Shown in pieces: positions 25,764 through 33,826 of a DNA stretch of 64,000 bases. Each line of letters starts with the position of its first letter. The first letter of the stretch is position 1. Below the pieces are notes generated by a model. It had not been told where the DNA came from, ran no database searches, and worked only from the letters and a program-made list of their open reading frames with translations. The translations under genes and the position numbers were made by a program. Source of the DNA: Gordonia malaquae NBRC 108250 (lineage in GTDB: Bacteria; Actinomycetota; Actinomycetes; Mycobacteriales; Mycobacteriaceae); NCBI RefSeq assembly GCF_000344135.1, contig NZ_BAOP01000025.1:1-64000 (forward strand), given 5' to 3'.

Positions 25764-26620
25764 TGACCGACTGGGAACCGCACACGGTCGTCACCGACGA
25801 ATACATCGACCCGGCGCCGGTCACTGCGCTGGCGACCCTGTTCGACGACGGCCTTCCGGGACCGGCGGTCGGCGACGAACTCCCGCCTCTGTGGCATTGG
25901 GTCGCACTCCCCCGGTGGGCGGCGTCGTCACAGATCAGTGTGGACGGACACCCGTTCCGCGGGTCGTTCCTCCCGCCGGTCGACCTGCCGCGACGCATGT
26001 TCGCAGGCGGACGTGTCGAGTTCCTCGCACCCCTTCGCGTCGGCGATCTGACACGGCGCGAGTCGCGAGTCGACTCCGTCGTCGAGAAGAACGGACGCAG
26101 CGGAAAGCTGGTTGTCGTGACAGTGGTGACCACGCTCCACACGCCAGCGGGCGAGCCCGCCGTGGTCGAGACGCAGAACCTCATCTACCGCGAAGGCGCC
26201 GCCGTCTCGGGCGACGTCCCGTCACCGGCGCCCGCAGCGGCATTGGTTCCCGCCGGAGCTCCGTTCGTCGCCCGCGACGACGCCGGGTTCGACTTCCGGA
26301 CCGACCCGACGCTGCTCATGCGATTCTCCGCGGCCACCGCGAACGCGCACCGCATCCATTACGACTGGCCGTATGTGACCGGCGTCGAGGGCTACCCCGG
26401 CCTGGTCGTCCACGGTCCGTTGATGTCCCTCGCGCTCGCCGAGACCCATCGTCTGTCCGGCGGACGTCCGGTCGCCGCGATCGATCACCGCAACTCGGCC
26501 CCGCTCTTCTGCGGACAGGAGGCCTGGCTGCGCCCCTCCGACGACGGTGCCTCGATCGCGCTCATCGGCCCCCGTGGCCTCGACGCCGGCCCCCACACCA
26601 GCATCGACCTGACCTTCTGA
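25763..26620 (+). CDS. FAS1-like dehydratase, mesaconyl-C4-CoA hydratase-like (HTD2 family)
   Basis: 285 residues from the ATG at 25763 (GTG at 25760 also possible). Double hot-dog fold: LWHWVALPRWA, VDGHPFRGSFLPP, DLPRRMFAGGRVEF, NLIYREG and then MRFSAATANAHRIHYDWPY and GLVVHGPLMSLAL. This is the pattern of HTD2/mesaconyl-C4-CoA hydratase proteins, which hydrate mesaconyl-C4-CoA to citramalyl-CoA. The catalytic hydratase motif is NAHRIHYD. Together with mct and the CitE-like lyase it completes a three-step route to pyruvate plus acetyl-CoA. Confidence 0.82.
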   Translation: MTDWEPHTVVTDEYIDPAPVTALATLFDDGLPGPAVGDELPPLWHWVALPRWAASSQISVDGHPFRGSFLPPVDLPRRMFAGGRVEFLAPLRVGDLTRRESRVDSVVEKNGRSGKLVVVTVVTTLHTPAGEPAVVETQNLIYREGAAVSGDVPSPAPAAALVPAGAPFVARDDAGFDFRTDPTLLMRFSAATANAHRIHYDWPYVTGVEGYPGLVVHGPLMSLALAETHRLSGGRPVAAIDHRNSAPLFCGQEAWLRPSDDGASIALIGPRGLDAGPHTSIDLTF

Positions 26621-26648
26621 CCCCTCGACCAGATACCCGTGAATCGAG

Positions 26649-27110
26649 ATGACTATGACACGTACTTTCACAAGCCTCGACGAGGTCCGCGCGGCGATCG
26701 GCGAGCCCATCGGGCCTAGCGCCCCGATCATCGTCGATCAGAAGCGAATCGATCTGTTCGCCGAGGCTAGCGGCGATCACCAGTGGATCCACGTCGACCC
26801 GCAGCGAGCGAAGGACGGCCCGTACGGGACCACTATCGCGCACGGTTACCTGACCCTCTCGCTGCTGCCGCTGTTCGGGGCCGACCTCATCGCATTCGAC
26901 TTCGGTTCGGCGCGAATCAACTACGGCGCCAACAAGGTCCGCTTCCCCGCGCCCGTCCCGTCCGGCTCCGCGCTGACCGCGACCGTTGAGCTCGTCGACG
27001 TGGCATCCAAGCCGGGTTCGTCGACGGTCACCGCCCGATACACGGTCATTGTCGACGGCGCCACGAAGCCGTCATGCATCGCCGAGACCCTGGTGACGAT
27101 CGTCGACTGA
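26649..27110 (+). CDS. MaoC-family (R)-specific enoyl-CoA hydratase
   Basis: 153 residues. Single hot-dog domain with the hydratase-2 motif DHQWIHVDPQRAKDGPYGTTIAHGYLTLSL (catalytic Asp and His). It hydrates trans-2-enoyl-CoA. An in-frame ATG two codons later (26655) is an alternative start. Last gene of the plus-strand operon; a 99-bp gap with an intergenic repeat separates it from the convergent regulator. Confidence 0.88.
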   Translation: MTMTRTFTSLDEVRAAIGEPIGPSAPIIVDQKRIDLFAEASGDHQWIHVDPQRAKDGPYGTTIAHGYLTLSLLPLFGADLIAFDFGSARINYGANKVRFPAPVPSGSALTATVELVDVASKPGSSTVTARYTVIVDGATKPSCIAETLVTIVD

Positions 27111-27165
27111 GCCTCCCGTCAAGGACGCCGCTGGGCCGAGATCGCCGAAACCCGGGCATCAGAAC

Positions 27166-27204
27166 GGGGGCGTCTCGACTGCGCTCGACGGGCTGAGGGG
27201 CTGA
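27166..27204. repeat. Dispersed intergenic repeat copy
   Basis: GGCGTCTCGACTGCGCTCGA followed by CGGGCTGAGGGGCTGACGG between convergent genes, a variant of the repeat at 7061. Confidence 0.5.
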
Positions 27205-27209
27205 CGGCG

Positions 27210-27905
27210 TCAGGCCTCGTCCCACATGCCTTGTTGTTCAAGGAAGGCTACGAGTTCGTCCGCGCCGGACATGATGTGGTCCTGCATGACCGCAGCGGCG
27301 GTGTCGCCGTCGCGGGCATGGAGGGCCGCGAGGATCTTCGGGTGCGCCTCCAAAGAGTCCTCGTCATGCCCCTCGATGTCGTGATAGAAGCGGTTCGGGA
27401 GTTGCTTCACGAGGCTTCCGAGCATCAACGTCATGCGCGGCGAGTCGGCCGACAGGTTCACCAAACGATGGAATTGATGGCCGAGTTCGACGACAGTGTC
27501 GCTGTCGTCGCGTTCGGCTGCTCGCATGTACTCGGCGAGCAACTCATCGAGTTCGGCGAGCTTCTCCTCCGAGATCTCCTGCGCGGCACGGCGGGCCAGT
27601 TCACCGGCGAGCGACGCTTGGATCCAGAACATGTCGCGCACGTCACGGCGAGTCACCTCGGCCACCACGAATCCGCGACGGGGAACAAGCTTCACGAACC
27701 CGTCGCCCGCCACCATGTGCAGCCCTTCGCGGACCGGGGTGTTGCTGACGCCGATGGCCTCGGCGAGATGCTCGGTCCGCAGGAACGTGCCCGGCTTCAC
27801 CTGGCCCGACAGGATCAGCTCGCGCACGTAAACGGCGACGTCCTCCGAAAGCTGCTGCTTCCGGACGCCCGCGGCTCCCCGCACCGATGCCGTCATCGCC
27901 CGCAC
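27210..27905 (-). CDS. GntR-family regulator, FCD (FadR-like) subfamily
   Basis: 231 residues from the GTG at 27905; the ATG at 27896 is equally plausible. Winged helix at about 15-85 (EDVAVYVRELILSGQVKPGTFLRTEHLAEAIGVSNTPVREGLHMV) and an FCD ligand domain after it, with the metal/ligand residues D, H and H (ELGHQFHRLV; LHARDG; MQDHIMSG). It sits between the two halves of the acyl-CoA island and is the likely repressor acting on the 17-bp sites at 22989 and 30355. Ligand probably an acyl-CoA or acid intermediate (inference). Confidence 0.9.
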   Translation of the reverse strand: MRAMTASVRGAAGVRKQQLSEDVAVYVRELILSGQVKPGTFLRTEHLAEAIGVSNTPVREGLHMVAGDGFVKLVPRRGFVVAEVTRRDVRDMFWIQASLAGELARRAAQEISEEKLAELDELLAEYMRAAERDDSDTVVELGHQFHRLVNLSADSPRMTLMLGSLVKQLPNRFYHDIEGHDEDSLEAHPKILAALHARDGDTAAAVMQDHIMSGADELVAFLEQQGMWDEA

Positions 27906-27943
27906 CCTTCTCCTCGTGTCTGATACGAGAGTCTATGCACGGG

Positions 27944-29161
27944 CTACGCGGATTCGACTGTCGCGGCCAGTCCCTGCCCGCCGCCGATGCACATCGTCAC
28001 CAGGCCCGAGCCGCCACCGCGGCGCTTCAACTCGTGCAGGAGCGTCGTAGTCATCCGTACGCCGGTGGCGCCGATCGGGTGGCCGAGAGAGATTCCCGAG
28101 CCGTTGACGTTGAGCTTGTCGTGATCGCGCCAGCCCCAGCCCTCGAGGACTGCGAGGACCTGCACCGCGAACGCCTCGTTGACCTCGACCAGGTCGAGGG
28201 AGTCGAGGAGTTCGACAGGAGTCTTCCCGGTCCGTGCGGCGAGCTTCTGCACGGCAGGGACGGGCCCGAATCCCATGCGATCGGGTTCGCATCCGGCGGC
28301 CGCCCAGCCGGTGATGAAACCGATCGGTTCCAGACCGAGCTCGTCGAGCTTGTCCTCGGCGACGATGAGGCAGGCCGCCGCGGCGTCGTTCTGCTGGCTG
28401 GCGTTGCCCGCGGTCACGGTGCCGCCGGGGACCACGGTGCGCAGCTTGCCGAGCGACTCGACGGTCGACGACGCACGAATGCCCTCGTCCTTGGCGAAGA
28501 CGACCGGGTCGCCTTTTCGCTGCGGCACTGACACCGGGACCACCTCGTCGTCGAACTTGCCCGCGTCCCATGCCGCAGCGGCCCGCTGGTGACTGCGGAC
28601 GGCGAACTCATCGGCGGCCTCACGGGTCAGACCGAAGTCCTTCGCCAGGTTCTCGGCGGTCTCGATCATGCCGGAGATCTTGCCGAATCGGCTCTCGGGC
28701 TGCGACCGTTCACGCCCGCGGTCGAGGCGGTCGTAGAGGACGCTGTTGCCGGCACGCTTACCCCACCGGTTGGTGGTCGTGTAGTACTCGATGCGGCTCA
28801 TCGACTCGATGCCGCCCGCGAGGACGACGTCCGCTCCGCCGGTCTGGACCATCATGGCCGAGGTGATCAGAGCCTGTAGTCCGCCGCCGCAGCGACGGTC
28901 GAGCTGCATGCCGGGGACGCTCACCGGGAGGCCGGCGTTCAGTGCCAGCCACCGGCCGACACACGGGACCTCCGAGCTGGCGTACGACTGCGCGAACACC
29001 ACGTCGTCGATGCGCTCCGGGTCGACGCCCGACCGATCCACGGCGGCGTTGACGATGCCGGCGCCAAGGTCTTCGACTGCCACGTCGCGGAGGGATCCGC
29101 CGAATGTTCCGACCGGGGTGCGGAGAGGCGCGACGATCGCCGCGCGCTTGAGAGAGGTCAT
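27944..29161 (-). CDS. Acetyl-CoA acyltransferase (thiolase)
   Basis: 405 residues. Nucleophilic Cys91 in QLDRRCGGGLQAL, VEVNEAFAVQ, the NVNGSGISLGHPIGATG histidine motif and the second active Cys in TMCIGGGQG. Normal length for a degradative thiolase that cleaves 3-oxoacyl-CoA. The usual NRxCGSG is DRRCGGG here, still with the essential Cys. Downstream of an acyl-CoA dehydrogenase, 11 bp apart. Confidence 0.92.
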   Translation of the reverse strand: MTSLKRAAIVAPLRTPVGTFGGSLRDVAVEDLGAGIVNAAVDRSGVDPERIDDVVFAQSYASSEVPCVGRWLALNAGLPVSVPGMQLDRRCGGGLQALITSAMMVQTGGADVVLAGGIESMSRIEYYTTTNRWGKRAGNSVLYDRLDRGRERSQPESRFGKISGMIETAENLAKDFGLTREAADEFAVRSHQRAAAAWDAGKFDDEVVPVSVPQRKGDPVVFAKDEGIRASSTVESLGKLRTVVPGGTVTAGNASQQNDAAAACLIVAEDKLDELGLEPIGFITGWAAAGCEPDRMGFGPVPAVQKLAARTGKTPVELLDSLDLVEVNEAFAVQVLAVLEGWGWRDHDKLNVNGSGISLGHPIGATGVRMTTTLLHELKRRGGGSGLVTMCIGGGQGLAATVESA

Positions 29162-29172
29162 GTCCGTGGTCC

Positions 29173-30324
29173 TCAGATCTTGTTGCGGGCGATCATCTGC
29201 GCGGCGATCACATTGCGCTGGATCTCGTTGGTGCCTTCGCCGACGATCATCAGCGGAGCGTCGCGGAAGTAGCGCTCCACGTCGTACTCCTTGGAGTAGC
29301 CGTAGCCGCCGTGGACGCGGATCGAGTCGAGTGCGATCTGCATCGCGGTCTCCGACGCGAACAGCTTCGCCATACCGGCCTCCATGTCGGCGCGCTCGCC
29401 GCGGTCGAGCTTCTCGGCGGCGTCGACGGTCAGCAGCCGGGCGGCGGCCTGCTTGGTCGCCATGTCGGCGATGAGATTCCCGACGCTCTGGTGCTTCCAG
29501 ATCGGCTTGCCGAACGATTCGCGTTCCTGCGAGTACTTCACGGCGGCGTCGAGAGCGGCCTGGCCGACGCCGAGCGCGCGCGAGGCCACCTGGATGCGGC
29601 CCACTTCGAGGCCGCGCATCATGTGGCCCCAGCCCTCGTTGGGCTCGCCGCCGAGGACTGCCTCGGCCGGGACCTTGAAGTTGTCGAACACGAGCTCACA
29701 GGCTTCGACGCCGCGGTAGCCGAGCTTGGGGAGCTTCTTGGACACGAGGAACCCGTCGCCCGGCTCCACCAAGATCACACTCATGCCCTTGTGGGCGGGC
29801 GACGCGTCGCGGTCGGTGATGCACAGCAGCCCGAACAGGCCCGAGTGCGCCGCGTTCGAGATCCACGTCTTCGAGCCGTTGAGCGTGAAGCCGTCCTCGC
29901 CGGGCGCCGCGTAGGTGCGCATGCCCTGCAGATCGGAACCGCCGCCCGGCTCGGTGAGCGCCATCGTCGCGCGGATCGTTCCGTCGGCCATCTTCGGCAG
30001 GTACTTCGACTTCTGCTCGTCGGTCCCGAACGTGCGGATCAGGTAGCTGATCACCGAGTGACCGCCGACGGCGCCCGCGAGGCTCATCCAGCCGCGAGCC
30101 AGCTCTTCGGTGACGCGGGCGAAGCACGCGGTGCTGACGTCGACGCCGCCGTACTCGGCGGGCACGAGGAGACCGAAGAAGCCGAGCTTCTTCATCTCCT
30201 CGATGAACTCCTCCGGGTAGACGTCGGGTTCGTCGAACTCGCGGACTCGGCCGCGCACGCGCTGGTCGATGAAGTCGGCGACCAGGTCCACCATGTCTTG
30301 TTCGTCTGCGGTCAGTGCCATCAC
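29173..30324 (-). CDS. Acyl-CoA dehydrogenase
   Basis: 383 residues. MALTEPGGGSDLQGMRT, TWISNAAHSG, VHGGYGYSKEYDVER and the catalytic Glu in IVGEGTNEIQR. About 35% of residues look shared with the other dehydrogenase of the island by eye, so the two probably act on different substrates. First gene of a minus-strand pair with the thiolase; operator copy 2 lies 31 bp upstream. Confidence 0.9.
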   Translation of the reverse strand: MMALTADEQDMVDLVADFIDQRVRGRVREFDEPDVYPEEFIEEMKKLGFFGLLVPAEYGGVDVSTACFARVTEELARGWMSLAGAVGGHSVISYLIRTFGTDEQKSKYLPKMADGTIRATMALTEPGGGSDLQGMRTYAAPGEDGFTLNGSKTWISNAAHSGLFGLLCITDRDASPAHKGMSVILVEPGDGFLVSKKLPKLGYRGVEACELVFDNFKVPAEAVLGGEPNEGWGHMMRGLEVGRIQVASRALGVGQAALDAAVKYSQERESFGKPIWKHQSVGNLIADMATKQAAARLLTVDAAEKLDRGERADMEAGMAKLFASETAMQIALDSIRVHGGYGYSKEYDVERYFRDAPLMIVGEGTNEIQRNVIAAQMIARNKI

Positions 30325-30354
30325 GCGTGTCCTTCCATCAGGGAGCGTCGTTGT

Positions 30355-30371
30355 TACGCATAATATACAAT
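30355..30371. promoter_or_regulatory. Putative GntR operator, copy 2
   Basis: TACGCATAATATACAAT, the exact reverse complement of the site at 22989-23005. Similarity extends further (site core then a variable base then CA). It lies in the 111-bp gap between the divergent dehydrogenase and thioesterase genes. Confidence 0.75.
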
Positions 30372-30435
30372 TCCTAGCACGGCGCGACTCAGTCCACCAG
30401 ACCCGATCTCGACCCGATCCCGAGGAGGCTCCACC

Positions 30436-31278
30436 ATGGCCGCTCGCTCTGCGTTCTTCACCTCTGCCGATGACACGAACTCACACACCCGATTCACCCC
30501 GGGAGCACGAGCGGCGAGCGGCTGGGGAGCTGACCACATGCGCGGGATGGCCGTCAGCGGAGCGCTCGCCCGTACAGCTGAGCGTGCCGTCGAACACCGT
30601 GGACGGACCGACCTCATCCCGGTCCGATGGTCGATCGATCTCTTCCGTCCGACTCGCATGCAGGACATCGACGTGACAGCGACGATCGTCCGCGAAGGAC
30701 GTCGATTCTGCCTCGTCGACGTCGTCGCCGAACAGAACGGATCCGCCACCGCACGCGGCACCGCGGCGTTCGCCGCTCCCAGCGAGTCGACCAGCCGAGT
30801 CTGGCCGGCCGACGACGCCGTCGCACCGCCCGACTCCGACGGTGACGACCAACCCGGCGACGTCGAACGGTTCTACTGGGACGAAGGCCGGGGGTGGCTG
30901 ACACCAGGAACGTCACCGTACACATCCGCGCGCAAAGCCGTGTGGCACTTCCCAATCCCGATCGTCGACGGCGAACCGCCGAGCCCGTTCAGCGTCACGG
31001 CGGCAGTCGCCGACGTCGTCAACGCGATCGCCTCGGTCGGTCCCGACGGACTCGCATTCATCAACACGGACGCGACCGTTCATCTGTCACGGAGACCGTC
31101 GGCAGGCTCGGTCGGCCTCGCGATGACCACCCGCACGGAGCACGCCGGTCTGTCCGCCGCGACAGCGGTCGTGTTCGATCGCCACGGCGCGTTCGGGCAG
31201 GTCGCCGCGAGCGGCTTGGCCACCCAACCCATCGCTCTGCTGCACCACCCGTTCCCCGCCGAAGGCGACGTCCGATGA
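30436..31278 (+). CDS. Acyl-CoA thioesterase-like protein (double hot-dog)
   Basis: 280 residues, start with GAGGAGG upstream. Two hot-dog halves: SGWGADHMRGMAVSGALARTAERA with RWSIDLFRPTRMQDIDVTATIVREGRRFCLVDV, and later FINTDATVHLSRRPSAGSVGLAMTTRTEHAGLSAATAVVFDRHGAFGQVAASGLA, which is the usual end of TesB-like thioesterases. It hydrolyses acyl-CoA, maybe to relieve CoA trapping in the pathway. The next gene starts within its stop (ATGA). Confidence 0.82.
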   Translation: MAARSAFFTSADDTNSHTRFTPGARAASGWGADHMRGMAVSGALARTAERAVEHRGRTDLIPVRWSIDLFRPTRMQDIDVTATIVREGRRFCLVDVVAEQNGSATARGTAAFAAPSESTSRVWPADDAVAPPDSDGDDQPGDVERFYWDEGRGWLTPGTSPYTSARKAVWHFPIPIVDGEPPSPFSVTAAVADVVNAIASVGPDGLAFINTDATVHLSRRPSAGSVGLAMTTRTEHAGLSAATAVVFDRHGAFGQVAASGLATQPIALLHHPFPAEGDVR

Positions 31279-32636
31279 TCGCGCCGACATCTCCCCGGCT
31301 GCTTCCGACGCTGATCTACGCGGCCATGACGACCTCCATCGTCAGTTCGCTCGGCATGCTCCTCGTCCCTTCGATCGCCGACGACATGGGCGTTTCCGTG
31401 GGCTCCGCGCAGTGGATGCTCACGGTGAACCTTCTGGTCGGGGCGGTGTCGACTCCCATCGTCGGCCGTCTCAGCGACGGTCACCACACCCGACGCATCC
31501 TGTTGATCGCCCTCGGCCTCATCCTGCTCGGATCGATCGTCTGTGCACTCGCCCCGACGTTCAACCTCTTCCTCGTCGGCCGAGCACTGCAGGGCCTGTC
31601 GTACGCGACGGTCCCGGTGACCATCGTGCTGGCCCGACGGCACCTACGCCCGGAGCAGGTGGACTCAGCGATCTCCACTCTGTCGGTCACCGTCGCCACG
31701 GGCCTCGGTGTCGGGTACCCGCTGACCGGAGTGCTCGCCAGCCTCCTTGATTACCGCGCGGCGTTCTGGTTCGCGGCGGTGTTCGTCGCCAGCGCTCTGC
31801 TCATCGTCTGGCAATCGGTTCCCTCGACGACGAACGAGGGCCCTCGGAGACAGTTCGACTTCATCGGCGCCGCCCTTCTCGGCGTCGGGCTGGCGACTCT
31901 CCTCACCGGTGTCAGTCAGGGCTCCTCATGGGGCTGGACCGCAGAGGGAACCATCGGGATGTTCGTCGCGTCCGCGGCCGCCCTCACCGGCTGGGCCACC
32001 GTCGAAGTGCGCAGTCCCGACCCGCTGATCGACCTGCGCGTCATCCGCACGCCCGAGGTGCTGCTGGCGAACGCGACGGCCATCGGTCTCGGCGCCACCC
32101 TGTACATGAGCCTGTCGATCGCCAGCATCATCGCTCAAGCGCCTGCCGCCACGGGCTACGGAATCGGACTGGCTCTCTTCTGGGCGGGATTCGTGATGCT
32201 GCCGCTGTCGGCGGGCAGTCTGATCGGCAATCGCCTGGTGCGGCGGCTCGGAGCGGCGCGGATGACCGCGATGCTGCCGTCAGGCGCGTCCCTGATGGCC
32301 GCCGCGGCAGTGATGTTGTGGCTCACCAGCGACCTGCTCTGGCAGGTTCTCCTCGGAATGGCGTTGTTCGGCATCGGCATGGGTGCCGCGTACGCCGCCA
32401 TGCCTGCCCTGGTCGCGCGCAATGTCGCAACAACCCAGGTCGGAAGCGCGGTCAGTTTCAACCAGGTGCTCCGCACCGTCGGCGGCGCCATCGGCAGCGC
32501 GGTCGCCGGCGCAGTCCTCGTCGCGCATCCCGGCCCCGAAGGAATCGACGTCGCACTCGGGGTGGCGGCAGTCGGCGGGACCGTCGTGTTCGTCACCCTC
32601 CTCGCCAATCAGATTCGGACCCGACGGACTCGGTGA
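31275..32636 (+). CDS. Major facilitator superfamily transporter (14-TM DHA2-like)
   Basis: 453 residues from the ATG at 31275. Multiple hydrophobic segments, GRLSDGHHTRRIL between helices 2 and 3 (MFS motif A) and LVGRALQGLSYATVPV. Helix count about 13-14 fits drug:H+ antiporters. Coupled to the thioesterase of the catabolic island, so it could carry the acid substrate or a product; export versus import cannot be told from sequence. Confidence 0.87.
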   Translation: MIAPTSPRLLPTLIYAAMTTSIVSSLGMLLVPSIADDMGVSVGSAQWMLTVNLLVGAVSTPIVGRLSDGHHTRRILLIALGLILLGSIVCALAPTFNLFLVGRALQGLSYATVPVTIVLARRHLRPEQVDSAISTLSVTVATGLGVGYPLTGVLASLLDYRAAFWFAAVFVASALLIVWQSVPSTTNEGPRRQFDFIGAALLGVGLATLLTGVSQGSSWGWTAEGTIGMFVASAAALTGWATVEVRSPDPLIDLRVIRTPEVLLANATAIGLGATLYMSLSIASIIAQAPAATGYGIGLALFWAGFVMLPLSAGSLIGNRLVRRLGAARMTAMLPSGASLMAAAAVMLWLTSDLLWQVLLGMALFGIGMGAAYAAMPALVARNVATTQVGSAVSFNQVLRTVGGAIGSAVAGAVLVAHPGPEGIDVALGVAAVGGTVVFVTLLANQIRTRRTR

Positions 32637-32663
32637 CCGCGCTCAACCGGCACACTCGACACC

Positions 32664-33773
32664 ATGCCCACAGCTGACGAACTCCTCGGACCATCCGTCG
32701 CTCACGAACTGCACGACGTGTTCCGCACGGCGGCGCCCGGTGTCGACTTCTCCACCGTGTCGGCCGCTGCCGAGCAGTTCGACGGCCTCGCTCTAGGAGC
32801 GCGGTCCGGACTGCTGCGCGACGCCCTGTTGGACTCCGTCGGAGGCGACTACCCGGCGCTGGCATCGGTCGTCTCCGACGCGGTCCGCGACCCGCGCCTG
32901 ACCGGCTGGATGGTGTGGCCGGTGACCAGCGCCGTCGCCGATCGTGCCGTGGCAGATGGCCGCACTGCGTCGTTCGACGACGCGATGGCAATGCTCGCCA
33001 CCCTCACCAGCCGCCTGACCTCGGAGTTCGCGATCCGCGCTCTACTCCGACACGACCTGGCGCGTGGCTTGGCGATCGCGCAGGAATGGACGTCGTCGAC
33101 CGACGAACACATCCGACGTCTCGCATCCGAGGGGACTCGCCCGTATCTGCCGTGGGGAACGCGGATACCCGGCGTGATCACCGACCCCGCATCGGCCGTT
33201 CCGATCCTCGACGCCCTCTACCGAGATCCGAGCGACTACGTCCGCCGCTCGGTCGCCAACCATCTCAACGACATCAGTCGCCACGCGCCCGAGTTGGTCG
33301 TCGAGACTGCGCAGCGATGGCTGGGCGACCCCGACGACACCACCCCGGCCACCGTCCGCCACGCGCTGCGCACCCTGGTGAAGCGCGGAGATCCCGCGGC
33401 CCTCGCGCTTCTCGGCTACGGAGCGGTCAGCGTAGAGGTCGGCGGCGTCCACCTCTCCCACGAGACGGTCGCAATCGGCGAGAGCATCGGCTTCACCGCC
33501 ACCGTCACCAACACCGGCGACGACGCTCGACTCGCGATCGATTACGTGGTGCACCACCGCAAGGCCAACGGAACCCAGACCGAGAAGGTGTTCAAGCTGA
33601 ACGCCGCGTCCCTCGCGGCTGGCGAGAGCCTGACCGTCGACCGCCGCCACTCGTTCAAGGTGATCACCACCCGCCGCTACCACCCCGGACCGCACGCCAT
33701 CGAACTTCAGATCAACGGGCAACGTTTCGGCCGCGCCGACTTCGACCTCGTCGCCGACGCCCCTGCTCCTTGA
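32664..33773 (+). CDS. AlkC-like DNA alkylation repair glycosylase with C-terminal Ig-like domain
   Basis: 369 residues. Residues about 60-240 are HEAT-like helical repeats with the AlkC/AlkD pattern (EFAIRALLRHDLARGLAIAQEW, HIRRLASEGTRPYLPWG, DPSDYVRRSVANHLNDISRHAPELV). Residues about 260-365 form an immunoglobulin-like beta domain (GGVHLSHETVAIGESIGFTATVTN, PGPHAIELQINGQRF). This order is that of AlkC, a non-base-flipping glycosylase for N3-methyl bases. Stand-alone gene 27 bp after the MFS gene. Confidence 0.85.
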   Translation: MPTADELLGPSVAHELHDVFRTAAPGVDFSTVSAAAEQFDGLALGARSGLLRDALLDSVGGDYPALASVVSDAVRDPRLTGWMVWPVTSAVADRAVADGRTASFDDAMAMLATLTSRLTSEFAIRALLRHDLARGLAIAQEWTSSTDEHIRRLASEGTRPYLPWGTRIPGVITDPASAVPILDALYRDPSDYVRRSVANHLNDISRHAPELVVETAQRWLGDPDDTTPATVRHALRTLVKRGDPAALALLGYGAVSVEVGGVHLSHETVAIGESIGFTATVTNTGDDARLAIDYVVHHRKANGTQTEKVFKLNAASLAAGESLTVDRRHSFKVITTRRYHPGPHAIELQINGQRFGRADFDLVADAPAP

Positions 33774-33778
33774 GCACC

Positions 33779-33812
33779 CATTCGTCTCGCTTCGCTCGCT
33801 CGGGACCCGTGC
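33779..33812. repeat. Dispersed intergenic repeat copy
   Basis: CATTCGTCTCGCTTCGCTCG and CTCGGGACCCGTG between the convergent AlkC-like and lysX genes; variant of the repeat at 7061. Confidence 0.5.
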
Positions 33813-33826
33813 AGCCAGCTCTCCCC

